Assembly (NCBI GenBank): GCA_027484825.1
Contig: JAIXSE010000016.1
Coordinates: 62,001 to 126,000 of the forward strand
DNA length: 64,000 nucleotides
From: Rubrivivax sp.
Lineage (GTDB): Bacteria; Pseudomonadota; Gammaproteobacteria; Burkholderiales; Burkholderiaceae_C
Direction of reading: 5' to 3'
The notes under the pieces are model-generated. The model did not search any database, was not told the origin of the DNA, and saw only the letters and a program-made list of their open reading frames with translations. Positions 34,451 through 42,342 of this stretch are shown here, one piece after another. Position 1 is the first letter of the stretch, and each line of letters starts with the position of its first letter. The position numbers and the translations under genes were made by a program.

Positions 34451-35248
34451 TCAGCGCTGAAGCGGCGCGACTTCCAAAGGCGGCGCCGTTGGCGCCTCTT
34501 CCCAAAGGTCGCTGCCCGACTGCGCCACGGCCCAGCGGACCTCCGGCAGCGCCAGAAGGGCGCTGAATAGCTGGTGCATCGCCTCGACGCGGGCCTTGGG
34601 CATGCGGGCGGAGACGAGCAAGCCGTTCCAGTCCGTCCGGGGGAACTCGCCGGGGAGGCTGAACAGGGCCGGGAGACTGCGGGCGGGGTAGTCGCTGGTC
34701 AACTCATCGGCACGCGCCAGGGCGGCCAGCACACGCGGGTCGAGGGTCGAGGACGAGCGGCCGTCCGGGAACATCCCGCGAGGCCGCATCGGGCCCGGCA
34801 GCAAGTCGGATGGGAAGACCGACATGAAGGGCAGTTCGCCCACGCGGGCCAGCAGTTGGAACCGCGTCAATGACAGGGGCGGGGACGCCTGCGGACGCTG
34901 GCGCTGGAGGCGGGGCATCACAGGACCCGCGTCCAGCATGCGGGCGCTGGTCAGTAGTACCAGGTTGCCGTCGCTGCCGTTCTCTGCCACCCATCTTGCG
35001 GCGGTGCGACCCTGGTCTTCCGATAGGTTCACCACCGTCACTTCGTCGCCGGTGCGCGCGGTCCACACCTTTGCCAGCGTTCGCGCGATGTGGTCGGGGC
35101 CGCTGCCCGCCACGAAGGGCGTGACCAGCACGACCGGCTTGGTCTCTTCCGGCTGCGATGGACTTGCCTGAGCCAACTGATCTGCCGCGGCCAAAGCCTG
35201 CGTTGCACCCACGAGGCCGCCCGCTGACAACAGCGGGGCGATCAGCAT
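34451..35248 (-). CDS. TctC/Bug-like periplasmic binding protein, shortened
   Basis: Read from the ATG at 35248 this is a ~265-residue exported protein: signal segment MLIAPLLSAGGLVGATQALAAAD, then VVLVTPFVAGSGPDHIARTLAKVW, which matches the start of Bug/TctC receptors (the PFAxGGxxDxxAR pattern), and a C-terminal NGLLVSARMPKARVEAMHQLFSALLALPEVRWAVAQSGSDL, like the Bug C-terminal lobe. Bug proteins bind carboxylates; this one lacks parts of the usual ~300-residue core, so the ligand is unknown. The open frame continues upstream to 35794 and includes a hydrophobic stretch, so the true start is uncertain. No TctAB transporter genes are adjacent. Confidence 0.55.
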   Translation of the reverse strand: MLIAPLLSAGGLVGATQALAAADQLAQASPSQPEETKPVVLVTPFVAGSGPDHIARTLAKVWTARTGDEVTVVNLSEDQGRTAARWVAENGSDGNLVLLTSARMLDAGPVMPRLQRQRPQASPPLSLTRFQLLARVGELPFMSVFPSDLLPGPMRPRGMFPDGRSSSTLDPRVLAALARADELTSDYPARSLPALFSLPGEFPRTDWNGLLVSARMPKARVEAMHQLFSALLALPEVRWAVAQSGSDLWEEAPTAPPLEVAPLQR

Positions 35249-35943
35249 CAAGGCCCAGCGCGGCCTCCCCCCGAATCGGGCGGGCGCACGGCCGGTGCCG
35301 GGCAGGGCATTTGCCCTCCGATGGAGTCCTGATCTTGGAGACTTGCCCAGGACCTCGCGCCTGAAGCACGCGAGCGACCCAGGCGTTCGGCTTCCCGGCT
35401 GTGCGGACAGCGTCGCCCACGCACCAAGGGGCGTGGTCCTGCTGACCGCTTCAGCCGTTGAACCTTGGGTGGGCGCCGCACCCCATGGACGCGTCGGCAT
35501 CGGCCTCGCCCCTGGCGCCGTGGCCGAAAAGCCGCAGGACCGGGGCTGACGCAGCGGCCAAAGCATGGACGCAGCGATGGGCTGGATCACGAGTCGGCTC
35601 ACGGGTCGGATCACGGTCTGGAGCCGCTTCAGCAGCAGGGTCAGGAACAGGTTCAATGCCAGGTTCAACATGATGGTCACAACGATGGAGACAAGCGGAT
35701 GACGCGGAGTCAAGAACAGTTGCTGGGATTCTGGGCAGCACCCCAGGCGAGGAGCCATGACTCTCTTGCAATAGGCCCCAGCCTTCGCACCCATCAGGGT
35801 TTGTTTGGACTACCAAGGCCTGACCAGCAACACCGGCTGTCCCTGAGATTCCACCGGGACAATTCGTAGCCTCTTGCGAAGCCCGCCGCTCAACCAGCGC
35901 GTGCGGCTCGTGCACAATTCGGACTCCATTCATCGCGCAAGCC
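35249..35943. other. 695-base region between the Bug-like gene and tolB
   Basis: The minus-strand frame of the Bug-like gene stays open to 35794 and encodes a hydrophobic stretch (MLNLALNLFLTLLLKR) followed by Pro/Arg/Ser-rich sequence, but I cannot show that it is translated. Imperfect short repeats (ggctcacgggtcggatcacgg, caggttcaatgccaggttcaac) lie at about 35590-35670. The last ~100 bases must hold the tolB promoter. No other gene is supported. Confidence 0.4.
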
Positions 35944-37260
35944 ATGATCAACAAGACCCCTGCCAAGCCTTCGATGACTTTGACGCGCCGCGCCCTGCTG
36001 GGCAGCGCAGCCGCCGGGCTCGCCGCCCCTGTCTGGTCTCCCGCCTGGGCCCAGTTCCGGGTGGAGATTGCCGGCGTCGGCGCCACGCGGCTGCCGATCG
36101 CGATCAACGATTTCAAGGATGAAGCCGCCACCGGCCAGACGCTGGGCGCCATCATCCGCGCCGACCTCGAACGCAGCGGCCAGTTCAGCATGGTGCCGGG
36201 CCAGCCCGGCATGACCGAAACCAGCGCCCCTCAGTTCACCGACTGGCGTTCCCGCGCTGCCGACGCCCTGGTGGCCGGCTCCGCCACCCGCCTGGCCGAC
36301 GGCCGCTTCGATGTGCGCTACCGCCTCTGGGACGTGGTCAAGGGCCAGGACCTGGCCAGCGAGAGCCTGCCGGTGGTCGCCGCCGACCTGCGTCTGGCCG
36401 CCCACAAGATCGCCGATGCCATCTACCAGAAGCTCACCGGCGACCGCGGTGTCTTCGCCACACGTCTGGTCTATGTGAACAAGGCCGGCCCGCGTTACAC
36501 GCTGCGCGTGGCCGATGCGGACGGGGAGGGCGAGCAAACCGTGCTGGCCAGCCCGGAGCCGATCATTTCCCCGGCCTGGTCGCCCGATGGCAGTGAACTG
36601 GCCTACGTCTCCTTCGAAACCCGCAAGGCCGTGGTCTGGATCCAGGACCTGCGCACCGGACGTCGCCGCAAGATCGCCGACTTCCGGGGCAGCAACAGCG
36701 CCCCGGCGTTTTCGCCCAACGGCCAGCAACTGGCGCTGACCCTCTCGCGCGATGGCGGCTCCCAGCTCTACCTGATCGGCCGCAACGGGGAGGGCGTGCG
36801 TCGCCTGACCCAAAGCCCGTCGATCGACACCGAACCGGTCTTCTCCCCGGACGGCGCCCAGATCTATTTCGTCAGCGACCGGGGCGGCGCCCCGCAGATC
36901 TACCGAATGCCCGCGGGCGGCGGCAGCGCCGAACGGGTGACCTTCAACGGCAACTACAACATCAGCCCGGCCATCAGTCCGGACGGCCGCACGCTGACCT
37001 TCATCACCCGGGTGGGCGGTGGCAGCTTCAAGCTGTGCGTGATGGACCTGGCCAGCGGACAGGTGCAGCAGATCACCGACACGACCGACGACGAAAGCCC
37101 CAGCTTTGCCCCCAACGGCAAGCTGATCGTCTATGCCACCCGCGCGGGCGGCCGGGACGTGCTGATGACCACCACGCTGGACGGCAAGGTCAAGGCCAAG
37201 CTGGCCACCCCGACGGTGGCGGACATCCGTGAACCCGCCTGGGGGCCGTTCGGCAACTGA
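35944..37260 (+). CDS. tolB: Tol-Pal system beta-propeller protein TolB
   Basis: A 438-residue periplasmic protein that links Pal and the inner-membrane TolA complex and helps outer-membrane constriction at division. The signal peptide (residues ~1-38) contains TRRALLGSAAAGLAAPVWSPAWAQ, a twin-arginine-like form rather than a plain Sec signal. The N-terminal alpha/beta domain follows (residues ~40-165). The propeller has five WSPDGSELAYVSFE / FSPNGQQLALTLSRDGG / FSPDGAQIYFVSDRGG / ISPDGRTLTFITR / FAPNGKLIVYATR blades. tolQ, tolR and tolA are not upstream here (the neighbour is on the other strand), so the operon is split. pal and cpoB follow. Confidence 0.95.
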   Translation: MINKTPAKPSMTLTRRALLGSAAAGLAAPVWSPAWAQFRVEIAGVGATRLPIAINDFKDEAATGQTLGAIIRADLERSGQFSMVPGQPGMTETSAPQFTDWRSRAADALVAGSATRLADGRFDVRYRLWDVVKGQDLASESLPVVAADLRLAAHKIADAIYQKLTGDRGVFATRLVYVNKAGPRYTLRVADADGEGEQTVLASPEPIISPAWSPDGSELAYVSFETRKAVVWIQDLRTGRRRKIADFRGSNSAPAFSPNGQQLALTLSRDGGSQLYLIGRNGEGVRRLTQSPSIDTEPVFSPDGAQIYFVSDRGGAPQIYRMPAGGGSAERVTFNGNYNISPAISPDGRTLTFITRVGGGSFKLCVMDLASGQVQQITDTTDDESPSFAPNGKLIVYATRAGGRDVLMTTTLDGKVKAKLATPTVADIREPAWGPFGN

Positions 37261-37533
37261 GAGCAACTGAGATTTGGGTCGCCGAATCCCATCCGCTGAG
37301 CCTTCACCGCTTAACGTCCATGTCAGGCATCCCGTTTGCCCAAGTCCCCTTCGCGCCGGTTCACGAATGTGCGAGTCGCGAATCTGTCACCAGCGGGAAG
37401 GGTGCTGGTGACACCTGCGGGGCTTACAGCGTGACCGACGATTGCTTCACAATCCGTGTTTTTCCGGCTGTTGCCGGTATTTCCGGCGTCCTGCCGACAC
37501 TCGCCTGCCCTTGATCCATAGGAGCGCTTACTC

Positions 37534-38061
37534 ATGAAAATCGAAAAACTGATGCTGGGCCTGGTGGCCGCCGCCGCCCTGGCTGCTTGCAGCTCGACCA
37601 AGCTGGACGAAAAGCCGCCGGTCGAAACCGCTCAGCCGGTCGCTCAGCAACCCACCCCTCCCGTGGCTCCCCCGGCCGCTGAGCGTCAAGTGACGACGGT
37701 GGACCTGGGCGCTCAGCTCGACGCCGCCGTGGCCAACCAGCGCATCGTGTATTTCGACTTCGACAGCTATGTCGTCAAGGACGAGTACCGCAACCTGGTC
37801 GAAACCCACGCCAAGCGCCTGAACAACAAGAAGTCGCTGACGCTGAGCCTGGAAGGCCACACCGACGAGCGCGGTGGCCGCGAGTACAACCTGGCCCTGG
37901 GTCAGAAGCGTGCCGAAGCCGTGGCCAAGTCGCTGACGCTGCTGGGCGTGGCTTCGAGCCAAGTGGAACCGGTGAGCTTCGGCAAGGAGCGTCCGGCTGA
38001 TAATGGCCACACCGAAGAGGCTTGGGCCAAGAACCGTCGCGTCGAACTGCGCGACAAGTAA
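37534..38061 (+). CDS. pal: Peptidoglycan-associated lipoprotein Pal
   Basis: A 175-residue outer-membrane lipoprotein: lipobox LVAAAALAAC (acylated Cys19), a Pro-rich linker, then an OmpA-like domain that binds diaminopimelate in peptidoglycan (IVYFDFDSYVVKDEYRNLV, LSLEGHTDERGGREYNLALGQKRAEAV, VSFGKERPADNGHTEEAWAKNRRVEL). Length and all signature residues are normal. The 273-base gap after tolB may hold a separate promoter, and the ribosome binding site ggag lies before the ATG. cpoB begins nine bases after the stop. Confidence 0.97.
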   Translation: MKIEKLMLGLVAAAALAACSSTKLDEKPPVETAQPVAQQPTPPVAPPAAERQVTTVDLGAQLDAAVANQRIVYFDFDSYVVKDEYRNLVETHAKRLNNKKSLTLSLEGHTDERGGREYNLALGQKRAEAVAKSLTLLGVASSQVEPVSFGKERPADNGHTEEAWAKNRRVELRDK

Positions 38062-38070
38062 GCGAGAGAG

Positions 38071-38853
38071 ATGAGCATGCTGCGTTTTCCCCGTTTCTCC
38101 ACGTTGATGCTGGGCATGGCCCTGGCCTGGACCGCCAGCGGTCCGGCGCAGGCTGCGCTGTTTGAGGATGACGAGGCCCGCAAGGCCATCCTGGACCTTC
38201 GCGCCAAGCAGACGCAGAACGAGGACGCGCAGCGTGCCCGCCTTGAGCAGCTCCAGAACCAGCTGGCCACCGCGCAGCGGGGCCTGCTGGATCTCTCTGG
38301 GCAGATCGACGGCCTGCGTGCCGAGATCGCCAAGCTCAGAGGCCAGAATGAACAACTGGCGCGTGACCTGTCCGAGACCCAGCGCAAGGTGTCCGACCAG
38401 TCCGCGACCATCGACAACCGCCTGCGTCCGCTGGAGCCCCAGAAGGTGGCCGTGGACGGCAAGGAATTCCAGGCCGACCCGGAAGAAAAGCGTCAGTTCG
38501 ACGCCGCCATGGGCCTGGTCCGCAACGGTGACTTCAACGAAGCCGTGTCGGCGTATTCGTCTTTCCTGCAGCGTTATCCGGCCAGCGGTTATACCGACAC
38601 CGTGCGCTTCTGGCTGGGCAATGCGCAATACGGCAAGCGCGACTACAAGGGCGCAATCGCGACCTTCAAGGCCTTCGTGGCCGGCAATCCCGACCACCCG
38701 CGCGCAGCCGAAAGCCTGCTGGCGATCGCCAACTGCCAGATCGAGCTCAAGGACACCAAGAGCGCCCGCAAGACGCTGGACGATCTGATCAAGGCCTATC
38801 CCAACAGTGAAGCTGCCCGCGCCGCGAAGGAGCGGATGGCGTCGCTGCGCTGA
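38071..38853 (+). CDS. cpoB: Cell division coordinator CpoB (YbgF)
   Basis: A 260-residue periplasmic protein of the Tol-Pal system that coordinates PBP1B-dependent peptidoglycan synthesis with outer-membrane constriction. The signal peptide ends near GPAQAALFEDDEARK. A coiled coil follows (residues ~35-110: LEQLQNQLATAQRGLLDLSGQIDGLRAEIAKLRGQ). The C-terminal TPR domain contains the YbgF pattern FDAAMGLVRNGDFNEAVSAYSSFLQRYPASGYTDTVRFWLGNAQYGKRDYKGAIATF. It is nine bases after pal, in the same operon, and ends before a terminator hairpin. Confidence 0.95.
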   Translation: MSMLRFPRFSTLMLGMALAWTASGPAQAALFEDDEARKAILDLRAKQTQNEDAQRARLEQLQNQLATAQRGLLDLSGQIDGLRAEIAKLRGQNEQLARDLSETQRKVSDQSATIDNRLRPLEPQKVAVDGKEFQADPEEKRQFDAAMGLVRNGDFNEAVSAYSSFLQRYPASGYTDTVRFWLGNAQYGKRDYKGAIATFKAFVAGNPDHPRAAESLLAIANCQIELKDTKSARKTLDDLIKAYPNSEAARAAKERMASLR

Positions 38854-38888
38854 CTCGGGCCCGGAGACGCTCCGGCCCTGGATCCAGG

Positions 38889-38920
38889 CCCCGTCGGATG
38901 ATCGGCGGGGCTTTGTTGTT
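38889..38920 (+). terminator. Intrinsic terminator after cpoB
   Basis: CCCCGTCG (38889-38896), loop gatgat, CGGCGGGG (38903-38910) with one G-T pair, followed by ctttgttgttt. It sits 36 bases after the cpoB stop and ten bases before the tcdA start. Confidence 0.75.
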
Positions 38921-38929
38921 TCTGAGACG

Positions 38930-39904
38930 ATGACCGGCATGACCGCGACGCCCTCCTTCCCTCCTGTTTCGGCTGACGACGTGGCCGCTGCCGAAATGCC
39001 AGTGGCCCTGGCGCCGGCTGCCGAAATGCCAGTGGCCCTGGCGCCGGCTGCCGAAATGCCAGTGGCCCTGGCGCCGGATGCCAACGTGCCCGCCCACGAT
39101 GCACAAGTCGCCCCGGTCGCCCCGCCTCACTTGGACGCCGACAGCGAACGTCGCTTCGGCGGACTGCAGCGGCTGCATGGTGAGCGGGACTACCGGCACC
39201 TGCGTGCCGCCCGCTTCGCCGTGGTGGGGTTGGGCGGTGTCGGGTCCTGGGTGGTCGAGGCGCTGGCCCGCATGGGCGTGGCCCGTCTGGTGCTGATCGA
39301 TCTGGACCATGTGGCCGAGTCCAACATCAACCGGCAGGTGCAGGCCCTGGGCAGCACGCTGGGCATGGCCAAGGCCGAGGCCCTGCGTCAGCGTGTGGCG
39401 GACATTCATCCCGGCTGCGAAGTCATCACCATTGAAGAATTCGTCGATGACGAAAATTGGCCGCTGCTGCTGGGCGATGTGGCCATCGACGGGATCGTCG
39501 ATGCCTGCGACCAGGTGCGTGCCAAGGCGCAGATCGCCGCCTGGGCGCGACGGCTGAAGCTGGCGCATGTGTGTGTCGGCGCGGCCGGCGGCAAGCATCG
39601 CCCGCAGGATGTGGAAGTGCTGGATCTGTCCGAGACCACCCACGACCCGCTGCTGGCCAGTTTGCGTCAGCGTCTTCGCAAGCAGCATGAGCTGCCCCGG
39701 CAGGGCGGCATGGGCGTGCGCTGCGTGTTCTCGCGCGAGCCGGTGCGGCGGCCGGAGGAGTCCTGCGAGGTCGATGGCAGCCTCAACTGCCATGGCTATG
39801 GCTCCAGTGTGGCGGTCACCGCGGGCTTCGGCATGGTGGCCGCTGCGAACCTCGTGGCGCAGTATTTGCAGGCACTTGCGCGGCGCGAAAAAATCGCTCT
39901 ATAA
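38930..39904 (+). CDS. tcdA: tRNA threonylcarbamoyladenosine dehydratase
   Basis: An E1-like ATP-dependent enzyme (324 residues) that cyclises t6A37 of tRNA to ct6A. The conserved domain begins near residue 65: RFGGLQRLHGERDYRHLRAARFAVVGLGGVGSWVVEALARMGV (Rossmann ATP site), LVLIDLDHVAESNINRQVQAL, IVDACDQVRAKAQIAAWARR, and GMGVRCVFSREPVRRP near the end. The first ~65 residues are not conserved and contain three perfect AEMPVALAPA decapeptide repeats. The start could be 38930 or 38939 (both ATG). It stands alone after the tol terminator, and its 3' end carries the promoter of the tRNA genes. Confidence 0.92.
   Translation: MTGMTATPSFPPVSADDVAAAEMPVALAPAAEMPVALAPAAEMPVALAPDANVPAHDAQVAPVAPPHLDADSERRFGGLQRLHGERDYRHLRAARFAVVGLGGVGSWVVEALARMGVARLVLIDLDHVAESNINRQVQALGSTLGMAKAEALRQRVADIHPGCEVITIEEFVDDENWPLLLGDVAIDGIVDACDQVRAKAQIAAWARRLKLAHVCVGAAGGKHRPQDVEVLDLSETTHDPLLASLRQRLRKQHELPRQGGMGVRCVFSREPVRRPEESCEVDGSLNCHGYGSSVAVTAGFGMVAAANLVAQYLQALARREKIAL
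38987..39076 (+). repeat. Three perfect 30-bp tandem repeats inside tcdA
   Basis: Units at 38987-39016, 39017-39046 and 39047-39076 are identical and in frame (AEMPVALAPA each). A degenerate fourth start follows. Perfect identity suggests recent expansion. Confidence 0.92.
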
Positions 39905-39905
39905 T
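39876..39905 (+). promoter_or_regulatory. Sigma-70-type promoter for the tRNA-Lys genes
   Basis: A perfect TATAAT -10 box (39900-39905) with TTGCGC (39876-39881) 18 bases upstream as a partial -35 box. It overlaps the tcdA stop codon and lies about 110 bases before the first tRNA gene. Confidence 0.7.
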
Positions 39906-40017
39906 CTGCGGCTCTGCTGAGGGCGAACACCTCGAAGAGTTAAGGCGGACGCTGCCTGGCAAGGGTTGTTAACTGACTGATGTTAACTGCCTGATTGAGA
40001 GGCGCGATAAGCCGTAT

Positions 40018-40093
40018 GGGTCGTTAGCTCAGTCGGTAGAGCAGCGGACTTTTAATCCGTTGGTCGCAGGTTCGAATCCTGCACGACCCACCA
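40018..40093 (+). tRNA. tRNA-Lys (anticodon TTT)
   Basis: A 76-base cloverleaf: acceptor GGGTCGT pairing with ACGACCC, D arm GCTC-agtcggtaga-GAGC, anticodon loop ACTTTTAAT (TTT), T arm GCAGG-ttcgaat-CCTGC, discriminator A and an encoded CCA (40091-40093). Confidence 0.97.
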
Positions 40094-40203
40094 TGTTTTG
40101 AAGTCTTGCGTATATGGGTCGTCAGTGACTCGTCGCAGTTTGGTGAAGTTTCTTCACTCTCGACTGTGCGAAAGCTGCGGAATATTTACGAAAGATGACG
40201 TCA

Positions 40204-40236
40204 GCAGCTCATAATATGATTCATAATATGAGCTGC
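40204..40236. repeat. 33-base near-perfect palindrome between tRNA genes
   Basis: Left arm 40204-40219 (GCAGCTCATAATATGA) pairs with right arm 40221-40236 at 15 of 16 positions, around a single central base. It also contains a direct repeat tcataatatga. It lies 12 bases before the second tRNA-Lys gene and is strikingly AT-rich in the middle for this genome. Confidence 0.85.
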
Positions 40237-40247
40237 AGTGGATCCGG

Positions 40248-40323
40248 GGGCTCTTAGCTCAGTTGGTAGAGCAGCGGACTCTTAATCCGTTGGTCGAAGG
40301 TTCGAATCCTTCAGGGCCCACCA
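40248..40323 (+). tRNA. tRNA-Lys (anticodon CTT), copy 1
   Basis: A 76-base cloverleaf: acceptor GGGCTCT / AGGGCCC with one G-T pair, anticodon loop ACTCTTAAT (CTT), T arm GAAGG-ttcgaat-CCTTC, encoded CCA. Identical to the copy at 40481. Confidence 0.97.
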
Positions 40324-40480
40324 CTCAAGACGTTTTTACAGCAGGGCACTTGCAGCGTGTCACTTCTACGCAGTCCGGTTCGCAGTCCGGTCTGGACAGT
40401 TTGCGCAGAAGCGAGATGAAGCAAGTCTCCAGCAGGTTGTCACCAGGGGTCAGCCCCGGCGACGCCACCCACCGAATATC

Positions 40481-40556
40481 GGGCTCTTAGCTCAGTTGGT
40501 AGAGCAGCGGACTCTTAATCCGTTGGTCGAAGGTTCGAATCCTTCAGGGCCCACCA
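40481..40556 (+). tRNA. tRNA-Lys (anticodon CTT), copy 2
   Basis: Base-for-base identical to the tRNA at 40248-40323, including the encoded CCA. It is followed by a strong terminator at 40641, so the three tRNA-Lys genes may share one transcript from the promoter at 39876. Confidence 0.97.
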
Positions 40557-40640
40557 ACTCTTTCGATGCATCGCATTGAATGTGGCATTCACCGGTCGAA
40601 TACCTGTGTGGCGCTGCAAACAATGTCATCGAAACCCCCG

Positions 40641-40675
40641 AAAGGGCACAGCTTGCTGTGCCCTTTTTTGTTTTT
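40641..40675 (+). terminator. Strong intrinsic terminator after the tRNA cluster
   Basis: AAAGGGCACAGC (40641-40652) pairs fully with GCTGTGCCCTTT (40655-40666) across a tight tt turn, followed by a T-rich tail tttgtttttg. It is the clearest terminator in the window. Confidence 0.92.
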
Positions 40676-40821
40676 GCGCTGGCATTCTCGCAAGGGATCC
40701 TTCCGCGTCCCTCGACCGCATCCACGCCCCACACCATTTGCCGCCTTCGCGCAGTCCTTTCCCCCGGCCTTTTTGAGGCCAAGCCCCCTCGGATAGACTG
40801 GCGAGCTACATTGAGGTTCAC

Positions 40822-41916
40822 ATGTCCCAGATTCAAGAAGCCACCCTGCTGGCAGCCCTTCAACAGGTGATTGATCCCAATACCGGTCGCGACTTCGTCT
40901 CGACGCGGCAACTCAAGAACCTGCGGGTTCAAGGGGACTCGGTCAGCTTCGACGTGGAACTGGGCTATCCGGCCGCCAGCCAGATCGACCACCTGCGGTC
41001 GCTGCTGGTCACCGCGGCGCGCACCGTCCCGGGCGTTGGCAACGTCAGCGTCAGTCTCACCAGCAAGATCATTGCCCATGCGGTGCAGCGCGGCGTGCAA
41101 CTGCTGCCCGGCGTGAAGAACATCGTGGCCGTGGCCTCGGGCAAGGGCGGCGTGGGCAAGAGCACCACGGCGGCCAACCTCGCGCTGGCCCTGGCCGCGG
41201 AAGGCGCGAGCGTCGGTCTGCTGGATGCCGACATCTACGGCCCGAGCCTGCCCCTGATGCTGGGCATCCAGGGTCGCCCCGAAAGCACCGACGGCCAGAC
41301 GATGGAGCCGCTGGTCTCGCACGGCCTGCAGCTGATGTCCATCGGCTTCCTGGTGGAAGAAGACCAGGCCATGGTCTGGCGCGGCCCGATGGCTACCCAG
41401 GCCCTGGAACAACTGCTGCGCCAGACGCGTTGGCGTGACCTGGACTATCTCGTCATCGACATGCCCCCGGGCACCGGCGACATTCAGCTGACCCTGTCGC
41501 AGCGGGTGCCGGTGAGCGGCTCGGTCATCGTCACCACGCCGCAGGACATCGCGCTGATCGATGCCAAGAAGGGCCTGAAGATGTTCGAGAAGGTGGGTGT
41601 GCCCATCCTGGGCATCGTCGAGAACATGGCCGTGCATGTCTGCAGCAACTGCGGCCATGCTGAACACATCTTCGGCAGCGGTGGTGGCGAGCGCATGGCG
41701 CAGCAGTACGGCATGGAGCTGCTAGGGTCCCTGCCGCTGGCACTGTCCATTCGCGAGCAGGCCGACAGTGGCAAGCCCACCGTCGTGGCTGAGCCCGACA
41801 GCGCCCATGCCGCCGCCTACAAGGCGATCGCCCGCAAGGTGGCGGTCAAGCTGGCGGGGCAGGCCAAGGACTACTCGTCCAAATTCCCCACCATCACGAT
41901 TTCCAAAACCACCTGA
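40822..41916 (+). CDS. apbC: Iron-sulfur cluster carrier protein ApbC (Mrp/NBP35 family)
   Basis: A 364-residue P-loop ATPase that carries and transfers Fe-S clusters in the cytoplasm. The N-terminal ~95 residues are a DUF59/MIP18-like domain (LLAALQQVIDPNTGRDFVSTRQL). The deviant Walker A is VASGKGGVGKSTTAANLALAL. DADIYGPSLPLMLG, DLDYLVIDMPPGTGDIQLTL and ENMAVHVCSNCGHAEHIFG follow, the last with the CxxC that bridges the cluster in the dimer. Length is normal. It sits immediately upstream of the formate dehydrogenase operon, an enzyme with many Fe-S clusters, but a terminator separates them. Confidence 0.95.
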   Translation: MSQIQEATLLAALQQVIDPNTGRDFVSTRQLKNLRVQGDSVSFDVELGYPAASQIDHLRSLLVTAARTVPGVGNVSVSLTSKIIAHAVQRGVQLLPGVKNIVAVASGKGGVGKSTTAANLALALAAEGASVGLLDADIYGPSLPLMLGIQGRPESTDGQTMEPLVSHGLQLMSIGFLVEEDQAMVWRGPMATQALEQLLRQTRWRDLDYLVIDMPPGTGDIQLTLSQRVPVSGSVIVTTPQDIALIDAKKGLKMFEKVGVPILGIVENMAVHVCSNCGHAEHIFGSGGGERMAQQYGMELLGSLPLALSIREQADSGKPTVVAEPDSAHAAAYKAIARKVAVKLAGQAKDYSSKFPTITISKTT

Positions 41917-42082
41917 TCGTTTGGGGTATTGACCGGTGTCCAGCAAAAACTCTGCTTGAAACTGCAATTTTTGGGTTTTCAGCCAGGCTGCAAACCCCGG
42001 TCAGTTGCCAGAGCGCGGGGCTTGGTTTTTGTGCGGTGCAATACCGCTTCACCCGTCGTGATCCACCCACAGCGCGCACGCC

Positions 42083-42114
42083 AGGCGCTCTCCTGAAAAG
42101 GGGGGCGCTTTTTT
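42083..42114 (+). terminator. Intrinsic terminator between apbC and fdnG
   Basis: AGGCGCTCTCCT (42083-42094), GAAA tetraloop, AGGGGGGCGCTT (42099-42110) with a few G-T pairs, then TTTT. It lies ~170 bases after the apbC stop. Confidence 0.8.
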
Positions 42115-42342
42115 CTTGACGGCGTACAACCCCGATGAACACGGGCTTCCCGGCCATTCGGGAATATCCGTCTGCATATTCGGAACCATGACTGTGCGGG
42201 TGGCGTGTGCCACTGCACACTTCATCGCGCTCTGACATTGGACAAAGCTTTCGCTTTGTGTGGAAATAATGAATGCGGGCCGCGTGTCGGCCGTGATTTT
42301 TTCCCAGATGGCGACGACGCCATCTCAGGAGGCATCGACAAC
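42115..42342 (+). promoter_or_regulatory. Leader/promoter region of the formate dehydrogenase operon
   Basis: This gap after the terminator must hold the operon promoter. It contains a hairpin ACAAAGC-tttc-GCTTTGT (42242-42259), an imperfect repeat cattcggga / catattcgga (about 42157-42184), and the ribosome binding site AGGAGG (42327-42332), ten bases before the ATG at 42343. I cannot name the regulator; no clear FNR or NarL site stands out. Confidence 0.45.

Noticed and set aside
40018-40556. tRNA cluster as the attachment site of an integrated element
   Set aside because: No integrase, no duplicated tRNA end fragment and no flanking direct repeats; apbC and tcdA on both sides look like core genes.
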